Positions 1-5,875 of a stretch of DNA of 5,875 bases are shown one piece after another (positions within the stretch are counted from its first letter, which is position 1; each line of letters opens with the position of its first letter). Source of the DNA: Pseudomonadota bacterium (GTDB lineage Bacteria > Pseudomonadota > Gammaproteobacteria > Burkholderiales > Thiobacillaceae); contig JAJXXS010000052.1 in assembly GCA_021780975.1 (NCBI GenBank), positions 1 to 5,875 on the forward strand, given 5' to 3'. The notes under the pieces are model-generated. The model was not told the DNA's origin. It saw only the letters and a list, made by a program, of their open reading frames with translations, and made no database searches. A program made the position numbers and the translations under genes.

Positions 1-1021
<1,021 letters not shown>

Positions 1022-1034
1022 GCGGGCGCGTCCC

Positions 1035-1038
1035 GGAG
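1035..1038 (+). promoter_or_regulatory. Weak ribosome binding site for mreC
   Basis: GGAG in the 28-bp gap between mreB and mreC, 11 nt before ATG 1050, which is rather far. It is the only Shine-Dalgarno-like element upstream of that start. A much stronger match occurs just inside the gene at 1066-1074, so this assignment is tentative. Confidence 0.4.
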
Positions 1039-1049
1039 CGGATTTCCAT

Positions 1050-1889
1050 ATGGCAGCGTCCGGCCAGGAGGTGATGTTCGCCCGGCGCTTGTCGCCGGCC
1101 TTGCGCTTGACCTTCTGGGTTGCGCTGTCCTTGCTGGTGATAGTGCTGGACAGCCGCTTGGACTCGCTGGGCTGGTTGCGCAGTGGTCTGGCGTCGGCTC
1201 TTTACCCCGTGCAGGTCGCCACGCGCGCACCCCTGCAGTGGCTGGAAACCATGGGCGGTTTCTTTGTCCGCCATGGCGAGCTGCTGGCGGAAAACCGCCG
1301 CATGGCGGTGGAATTGCGTGATGCTCGCGCCAAGCTGTTGTTGCAAACCCAGTTGGCGCAGGAAAATGCTCACCTGAGGGCTCTCCTGTCGCTCAGGCGT
1401 TCGTCCCCTCACAAGTTGGTGGCAGTGCGCGTCATCGCCGAAAGCAACGATCCTTTTTCCCAGAGGGTGGAGATAGACAAGGGCGCGCGCGATGGCTTCA
1501 AGGCCGGCTGGCCGGTGGTCGACGAACATGGCCTGGTCGGCCAGATTACCCGTGTTTACCCCCTCAGCAGTGAGGTCAGCCTCATTACCGATCGTGCCGA
1601 AGTCGTGCCGGTCCAGGATTTGCGCAGCGGCCTGCGTCTGCTGCTTTATGGCACCGGTGCCGGTGTCGAACTCCGGTATTTGTCCCAGGGGGTGGATGTC
1701 AAACCTGGCGACAGGTTGGCCACCTCTGGTCTGGATGGCGTTTATCCTGCGGGGGTGCCGGTGGCCTGGGTCCGACGCGTAACGACGTACACCTCCACCC
1801 CTTACCTGGGCATCGACTGTGTGTCTTTCGCCGGCGTCGACAGCGGCCGGACATTTTTCGTCGTCGTGCCTGGGGAGACAAAGCCGTGA
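1050..1889 (+). CDS. mreC: Rod shape-determining protein MreC
   Basis: Bitopic inner-membrane protein whose periplasmic part scaffolds the elongasome and activates PBP2. The 279-residue product shows a short cytoplasmic tail, one membrane segment at about residues 18-33, a leucine/glutamate-rich coiled coil at about 72-114 (GELLAENRRM through QENAHLRALLSL), and then the beta-rich MreC domain. Family-typical stretches there include NDPFSQRVEIDKGARDG, WPVVDEHGLVGQI and PGDRLATSGLDGVYPAGVPV. It ends soon after that domain and lacks the long Pro/Ala/Gln-rich tail of E. coli MreC (367 aa). The start is uncertain. ATG 1050 has GGAG at 1035-1038, 11 nt away. GTG 1071 and ATG 1074 in the same frame would give MFARRLSPALR, which also resembles known MreC N-termini. 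The stop TGA (1887-1889) overlaps the mreD start, suggesting translational coupling. Confidence 0.96.
   Translation: MAASGQEVMFARRLSPALRLTFWVALSLLVIVLDSRLDSLGWLRSGLASALYPVQVATRAPLQWLETMGGFFVRHGELLAENRRMAVELRDARAKLLLQTQLAQENAHLRALLSLRRSSPHKLVAVRVIAESNDPFSQRVEIDKGARDGFKAGWPVVDEHGLVGQITRVYPLSSEVSLITDRAEVVPVQDLRSGLRLLLYGTGAGVELRYLSQGVDVKPGDRLATSGLDGVYPAGVPVAWVRRVTTYTSTPYLGIDCVSFAGVDSGRTFFVVVPGETKP
1872..1877 (+). promoter_or_regulatory. Ribosome binding site for mreD
   Basis: GGGGAG inside the last codons of mreC, 8 nt before GTG 1886 and 11 nt before ATG 1889. The spacing fits the GTG slightly better, while codon preference favours the ATG. It lies in translated mreC sequence, so mreD initiation is probably coupled to ribosomes finishing mreC. 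Confidence 0.6.
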
Positions 1890-2377
1890 TGTCGGGCAGC
1901 AATCGTAACGATACGCCCAGCAGCTGGGGGATCGTGCTTGCCAGCCTGCTTGTCGCCCTGGTGCTGCGCACGCTGCCGTGGTCTGGCTGGGGCCTCTGGC
2001 TGCGACCGGATTTCCTGCTGGTCGCGGTATTGTTCTGGACGCATCGCGCTCCCGCCCGTATGGGGCTGGGGTTGGCGTGGCTGCTGGGACTCGTAACCGA
2101 CTTTCAGCAGGGGATCGTGCTCGGGCAGTATGCGTTGGCCTATGTCCTGGGCGTCTACCTGGTGCAGCTCTGGCATCGCCGCCTGGCGGCATTCAATCTG
2201 CCGCAGCAGAGCCTGCACATCTTTGCGATTCTGCTGCTGGTGCAGATGGTCGCTTTGGCGGCGGGCTGGATCTCCGGTCGCCCTCCCACGGACGGCATGA
2301 GTTTTCTCTCTACGATCAGCGGGGCACTGCTGTGGTACGGGCTCATGCTGGGGAGTCGCTTGCGCTTTGCGGCGTGA
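1889..2377 (+). CDS. mreD: Rod shape-determining protein MreD
   Basis: Small polytopic inner-membrane protein of the elongasome that binds MreC and modulates the MreC-PBP2 interaction. From ATG 1889 the product is 162 residues, the same length as E. coli MreD. It is very hydrophobic, with about five likely membrane segments. Family hallmarks are the LPW motif after the first segment, the WLRPDFLLVAVLFW stretch (Arg-Pro-Asp at about 39-41), and GLVTDFQQGIVLGQYALAY with the conserved Asp at about 71. The start is either ATG 1889 (TGATG, one base shared with mreC) or GTG 1886 (four bases shared). GGGGAG at 1872-1877 lies 8 nt before the GTG and 11 nt before the ATG, so the spacing slightly favours GTG; the difference is one residue. 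The TGA at 2375-2377 is in frame with the following mrdA. Identity rests on hydrophobicity, motifs, length and context. Confidence 0.95.
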   Translation: MSGSNRNDTPSSWGIVLASLLVALVLRTLPWSGWGLWLRPDFLLVAVLFWTHRAPARMGLGLAWLLGLVTDFQQGIVLGQYALAYVLGVYLVQLWHRRLAAFNLPQQSLHIFAILLLVQMVALAAGWISGRPPTDGMSFLSTISGALLWYGLMLGSRLRFAA

Positions 2378-2383
2378 CAAGTC

Positions 2384-4288
2384 ATGAACTGGCGCGGCGG
2401 TGAGCTGAAGAACCTGCGTGCCGAGCTGGCCGCATTCCGGCGTCGTCTGCAGGCTGGTGTCGTCCTCATCACGGTGCTGGTTCTGATCCTGCTCGGGCGT
2501 CTGTATGACCTGGGGGTGAGGGATTACAGCCACTATGCCAGCCTCGCGGAAAGCAACCGCATCAGCCTGATACCCGTCGCGGCGCCGCGCGGCCTGATCT
2601 ACGACGACAAAAACCGTGTCCTGGCCGACAACTATTCGGCCTACACGCTGGAGATCAACCCTGCCAAGGCCGGCAATCTGAAGCGGACCCTGGCGGAAAT
2701 CGGCCACCTCATCGACATCACGCCGGCCCACCTGCGGCGCTTTCGCGAACTGCTGGCCGAAAACCGTTCTTTCGCGACCGTGCCCCTGAAAAGCCATCTC
2801 ACGGACAAGGAGGTGGCCATCGTGGCCGCCAATCTCTATCGTTTGCCAGGGGTGGAGGTGAAGGCCAGGCTGTTTCGGAATTATCCCTTTGGCGACGAGT
2901 TTTCCCACAGTGTCGGCTATATCGGGCGCATCAACGATCGCGAGCTCGCCACCCTCAAGCAGGAAGGTCGTCTAGACGACTACCGCGGCAGCGAGCATAT
3001 GGGGAAGACGGGGCTGGAGCAGCAGTATGAAACCCTGTTGCACGGCAAACCGGGTTACGAGGAAATGGAAACGGATGCCTATGGCCGTGCCGTGAAGGTG
3101 CTGGCGAGGGTGGCGCCGATACCTGGGGACGACCTGCGGCTCAATCTCAACCAGGAGATGCAGCAGATCGCGGATCGTGCATTCGGCGATTACAAGGGCG
3201 CCCTGGTAGCGATCGATCCCAATAATGGCGCCGTGCTGACCCTTGTCAGCCGGCCTGGGTTCGATCCCAACCTGTTCGTCGACGGCATCGACCCACAGAC
3301 CTGGAGCCAATTGCTCAACTCGCCCGCGCGCCCTTTGGTGAATCGGGCCATCTACAGCGTTTATCCACCGGGGTCGACGATCAAACCTTTCATGGCCATA
3401 GCCGCTCTGGAAATGGGGGTGCGCACGCCCGGCTATACTATCTTTGACCCGGGCTACTACTCATTGCCCGGTTCCAGCCATCGCTTCCGTGACTGGAAAA
3501 AAGGCGGCCACGGCATGGTCGACATGCACAAGGCCATCGTCGTATCCTGTGATACCTATTTCTACCGCGTGGCTGTAGACATGGGTATGCAGCGCATGGA
3601 CGAGTACTTGCCGCGCTTCGGTTTCGGCGCCAGGACGGGCATCGACCTGCCCGGCGAGTCGGCCGGCTTGGTGCCCTCGCCGGCCTGGAAGGAAAAGCGC
3701 TGGCACAAGCCATGGTTTCCCGGGGAGACAGTCATCTCGGGCATCGGCCAGGGGTATTGGCAGATCACGCCCCTGCAGCTCGCGGTTGCCACGGCGGCGC
3801 TTGCCAACGGCGGGACCATCTACAAGCCGGAACTGCTCCAGGCTGTGCGCAAATCGGGCAGCCGGGTGTGGCAGCCCGTCGCCCCTGTGGTGGTGCGACG
3901 CATCCCCATCAGCGCGGCCGATCTCGCCGTGGTGCGGAATGCCATGATAGACGTGACGAAGCCGGGGGGCACGGCGCCGAGGGCTTTCGTGGGCGTCGCC
4001 TACCCCGTCGCGGCGAAGACTGGTACGGCCCAGGTCACCGGGGTGAAGCAAAACGAAAGCTACGACGCCAAGAAGCTTGCCATCCAGTATCGCGACAATG
4101 CCGTGTTCATTGCCTTCGCGCCGGCAGATCATCCGCGCATCGCGGTTGCCGTGCTGCTGGAAAACGGTGGCCACGGGGGCGATACAGCAGCCCCCATTGC
4201 GCGGGCGGTAATGGACTACTATCTGCTTGGCAAGAAGCCAACACCCAGCATCACAGGCAAGAGCAATGAATCACCCCCATCCGATTAG
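2384..4288 (+). CDS. mrdA: Penicillin-binding protein 2, elongasome DD-transpeptidase
   Basis: Class B PBP that cross-links peptidoglycan during side-wall growth in complex with RodA; target of beta-lactams such as mecillinam in E. coli. Its 634 residues match the E. coli length (633). Order: short cytoplasmic tail, one membrane anchor at about 24-40, pedestal/dimerisation domain from about 64 (APRGLIYD; PGVEVKARLF), then the transpeptidase domain from about 265. Active-site motifs: YPPGSTIKPF with nucleophile Ser331 and Lys334; SCD at 388-390 in the SxN position; KTGTA at 545-549. GIGQGYWQITPLQLA is also typical. Asp355, Asp370, His376 and Cys389 match the zinc-site set reported for Acinetobacter baumannii PBP2; E. 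coli has Ala in place of Cys. ATG 2384 is the first start after an in-frame TGA (the mreD stop), 6 bp downstream of mreD with no Shine-Dalgarno, suggesting coupled translation. The 3' end overlaps rodA by 23 bp. Confidence 0.98.
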   Translation: MNWRGGELKNLRAELAAFRRRLQAGVVLITVLVLILLGRLYDLGVRDYSHYASLAESNRISLIPVAAPRGLIYDDKNRVLADNYSAYTLEINPAKAGNLKRTLAEIGHLIDITPAHLRRFRELLAENRSFATVPLKSHLTDKEVAIVAANLYRLPGVEVKARLFRNYPFGDEFSHSVGYIGRINDRELATLKQEGRLDDYRGSEHMGKTGLEQQYETLLHGKPGYEEMETDAYGRAVKVLARVAPIPGDDLRLNLNQEMQQIADRAFGDYKGALVAIDPNNGAVLTLVSRPGFDPNLFVDGIDPQTWSQLLNSPARPLVNRAIYSVYPPGSTIKPFMAIAALEMGVRTPGYTIFDPGYYSLPGSSHRFRDWKKGGHGMVDMHKAIVVSCDTYFYRVAVDMGMQRMDEYLPRFGFGARTGIDLPGESAGLVPSPAWKEKRWHKPWFPGETVISGIGQGYWQITPLQLAVATAALANGGTIYKPELLQAVRKSGSRVWQPVAPVVVRRIPISAADLAVVRNAMIDVTKPGGTAPRAFVGVAYPVAAKTGTAQVTGVKQNESYDAKKLAIQYRDNAVFIAFAPADHPRIAVAVLLENGGHGGDTAAPIARAVMDYYLLGKKPTPSITGKSNESPPSD

Positions 4289-5375
4289 TCATCGGCTGTT
4301 CCATATCCTGCGCCATTTGGACGGCTGGCTTTTGGCTCTCATGATCGCCGTGTTGCTGCTCAGTTCGGCCACGGTGTACAGCGCATCGGGCCAGAGTCTT
4401 CCACGTCTCACAGGGCATTTCATCAATATTTTCGTTGCCCTGATGGTGCTCGTCGTGGTGGCCAACGTGCCTCCACATATCCTCGCCCGCCTCGGCCCGC
4501 CGCTCTATGCCATCGCCCTTTTGCTGCTGGTCGTAGTGGCGGTGGCTGGCGAGGTGCGCAATGGTTCCAGGCGCTGGCTCAATCTCGGTGTGGGCGCCTT
4601 TCAACCTTCGGAAATCATGAAGGTGGCGCTGCCCCTCATGCTCGCCTGGTGGTTCCAGCGTCGCGAAGGCTTGCTGAAGGGCAAGGACTACCTGCTCGCC
4701 GCCATACTTGTGCTGCTGCCGTTTGCACTCATCCTGCGCCAGCCGGATCTTGGAACCGCGCTGCTCATCGGGGCATCGGGCTTTTACCTGCTGTTCTTCG
4801 CCGGGCTTTCCTGGCGCGTGATCGGATTGTTGGTGGTACTGGCGGCATCCAGCTTGCCCTTGGTTTGGCATTTCATGCACGACTATCAACGTCAGCGCAT
4901 ACTCACGTTGCTTAACCCCGAGGCCGACCCTTTGGGCGCGGGATACCACATCATCCAATCCACCATTGCCATCGGCTCCGGCGGCGTATTTGGCAAGGGT
5001 TGGCTGCACGGCACGCAAACCCATCTTGATTTCATACCCGAGCGCACCACAGACTTCGTGTTCGCTGTCTTCGGGGAGGAGTTCGGTCTCCTCGGCGCGG
5101 TTCTCCTGGTGGCTCTGTACCTAGGCATTATCGCGCGCGGCTTTTATATTGCCGCCTATGCGCCGAGCCTGTTCTCCCGCCTCATGGCCGCCACCGTCAG
5201 CCTGAATTTCTTTACTTACGCGTTCGTAAACATGGGAATGGTGTCAGGCATCCTGCCGGTCGTTGGGGTGCCCCTCCCTCTCATGAGCTACGGGGGCACT
5301 GCCATGATCACGCTCATGATCGGTTTCGGAATTCTCATGAGCGTGGCCACGCACAAGAGCCTCAACAAGACTTGA
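4266..5375 (+). CDS. mrdB: RodA, SEDS peptidoglycan glycosyltransferase
   Basis: Also called rodA. Integral membrane enzyme that polymerises lipid II into glycan strands for side-wall growth, working as a pair with PBP2 encoded just upstream. From ATG 4266 the product is 369 residues (E. coli RodA 370) with about ten membrane segments, e.g. 20-40, 50-67, 77-94, 142-158, 165-180, 184-201, 272-291 and 345-365. SEDS signatures: SASGQ at 39-43, RRWLNLG then FQPSEIMK at 102-119, RQPDLGT at 158-164, HDYQRQRI at 205-212, ADPLGAGYHIIQS at 220-232, and a long periplasmic loop ending in ERTTDFVFAV. Asp263 there (codon 5052-5054) matches the essential E. coli Asp262. The C-terminus has GMVSGILPVVGVPLPLMSYGG. 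A TTG at 4227 would add 13 residues but is less likely on length and codon grounds. The start lies inside mrdA with only a weak purine-rich leader, implying coupling to PBP2 translation. Confidence 0.97.
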   Translation: MNHPHPISHRLFHILRHLDGWLLALMIAVLLLSSATVYSASGQSLPRLTGHFINIFVALMVLVVVANVPPHILARLGPPLYAIALLLLVVVAVAGEVRNGSRRWLNLGVGAFQPSEIMKVALPLMLAWWFQRREGLLKGKDYLLAAILVLLPFALILRQPDLGTALLIGASGFYLLFFAGLSWRVIGLLVVLAASSLPLVWHFMHDYQRQRILTLLNPEADPLGAGYHIIQSTIAIGSGGVFGKGWLHGTQTHLDFIPERTTDFVFAVFGEEFGLLGAVLLVALYLGIIARGFYIAAYAPSLFSRLMAATVSLNFFTYAFVNMGMVSGILPVVGVPLPLMSYGGTAMITLMIGFGILMSVATHKSLNKT

Positions 5376-5380
5376 GGGGG
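5375..5380 (+). promoter_or_regulatory. Ribosome binding site for rlpA
   Basis: AGGGGG begins at the last base of the rodA stop codon and ends 4 nt before ATG 5385 (6 nt if the core is taken as AGGG). This decides the rlpA start in favour of ATG 5385 over ATG 5394. Its overlap with the rodA stop suggests that terminating ribosomes can feed rlpA. Confidence 0.7.
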
Positions 5381-5384
5381 TAGA

Positions 5385-5875
5385 ATGCGTATCATGCAGA
5401 CCCGCTACGCACTTCCTGCGCTGCTGCTGCCCCTGCTGCTGGCTTCTTGTGCCACGCCGGTACGCGGGCCGGTGCCGGGTACGCCGCAGCCGTCCGGCGG
5501 CGGCTACTACAAGGATGACGGGCCCGGCGCCCACCCACCCGCGGACCTGGACGCCATACCCAACGCCGTGCCTAAGCCTCAACCCTTGCTTGCCAGTGCC
5601 AACCGGCCCTATGAGGTGATGGGGCAAACCTTCGTTCCGGAAACGCGACTGAAGCCCTTCAAGCAGGTGGGCATGGCATCCTGGTATGGGCGCATGTTTC
5701 AGGGCAGGAAAACAACGTCGGGCGAGCCCTACGACATGTATGCCATGACGGCGGCGCACCCCACACTGCCCATTCTGAGTTATGCGCGCGTAACCAATCT
5801 TGCCAATGGCAGATCCGTCATCGTCAAGATCAACGACCGTGGCCCTTTTCTGCATGGCCGCATTATCGAGTTGTC
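5385..5875 (+). CDS. rlpA: RlpA family septal-ring lytic transglycosylase lipoprotein (3' partial)
   Basis: Outer-membrane lipoprotein that, in studied homologues, cleaves peptide-free glycan strands. 163 residues are visible before the window ends. The N-terminus is a lipoprotein signal peptide, with a leucine-rich core at 10-19 and lipobox LASC ending at Cys22. Ala rather than Asp follows the Cys, fitting outer-membrane sorting. A Pro/Gly-rich linker (about 23-73) leads to the RlpA lead-in motif PYEVMGQTFVPE (75-86) and the double-psi beta-barrel domain from about 96 (GMASWYG, TTSGEPYDMYAMTAAHPTLP, VKINDRGPF, HGRIIEL). Glu114, His125 and Asp151 have the same 11- and 26-residue spacing as the catalytic Glu/His/Asp of Pseudomonas aeruginosa RlpA. 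A C-terminal SPOR domain, if present, lies beyond the window. ATG 5385 is preceded by AGGGGG at 5375-5380; ATG 5394 in frame is a poorer alternative. It begins 9 bp after rodA, so is probably co-transcribed with it. Confidence 0.95.
   Translation, partial: MRIMQTRYALPALLLPLLLASCATPVRGPVPGTPQPSGGGYYKDDGPGAHPPADLDAIPNAVPKPQPLLASANRPYEVMGQTFVPETRLKPFKQVGMASWYGRMFQGRKTTSGEPYDMYAMTAAHPTLPILSYARVTNLANGRSVIVKINDRGPFLHGRIIEL

Noticed and set aside
1023..1035. Small inverted repeat CGGG-CGCGT-CCCG just after the mreB stop
   Set aside because: The stem is only 4 bp with no following T-run, so it is not a convincing terminator, and an operon break here would be unexpected.
1802..2908. Minus-strand open frame of 368 codons opposite mreC end, mreD and mrdA start
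   Set aside because: It spans three real + strand genes, with a biased Gln/Arg/His composition and no recognisable motif, which is typical of antisense frames at high GC.
3434..3439. TATACT, a -10-like hexamer inside mrdA
   Set aside because: There is no -35-like hexamer about 17 bp upstream, and the sequence encodes conserved PBP2 residues (YTIFDP).
5381..5386. TAGAAT, a -10-like hexamer at the rlpA start
   Set aside because: It overlaps the rlpA ATG, so it could not drive full-length rlpA, and no -35-like hexamer is correctly placed. The region is better explained as the ribosome binding site.

Overview
This window is an almost uninterrupted run of cell-elongation (rod-shape) genes, all on the + strand, from a GC-rich proteobacterium. 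In order they are mreB (5' end cut off by the window), mreC, mreD, mrdA (PBP2), mrdB/rodA and rlpA (3' end cut off). This mre-mrd-rlpA order, and the MreB and PBP2 wording ([14 protein letters not shown] in MreB; NYSAYTLEI and KARLFR in PBP2), fit a betaproteobacterium best. The species cannot be fixed from the sequence alone.

Layout: mreB fills 1-1021 and lacks about 8 N-terminal codons. After a 28-bp gap comes mreC (1050-1889). mreC overlaps the start of mreD by one base (TGATG), or by four if the GTG three bases upstream is used. mreD ends at 2377, and mrdA begins 6 bp later in the same reading frame. mrdA ends at 4288 and overlaps rodA, which starts at ATG 4266, by 23 bp. rlpA starts 9 bp after the rodA stop and runs off the window. 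No gene-free stretch exceeds 30 bp. I see no convincing internal promoter or terminator, so the genes probably form one transcription unit entered from upstream of mreB.

Function: MreB forms membrane-bound actin-like filaments in the cytoplasm. MreC (periplasmic scaffold) and MreD (membrane protein) link them to the synthase pair RodA (SEDS glycosyltransferase) and PBP2 (class B transpeptidase), which polymerise and cross-link peptidoglycan along the side wall. RlpA is an outer-membrane lipoprotein lytic transglycosylase acting on glycan strands stripped of peptides. Every catalytic residue I looked for is present, so the cluster looks intact and functional.

This is a well-known system. No undescribed one is visible. 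The points most worth checking are a probable zinc-binding Asp/Asp/His/Cys set in PBP2 that E. coli PBP2 lacks, the in-frame mreD-TGA-mrdA junction without a Shine-Dalgarno site, and an uncertain mreC start.
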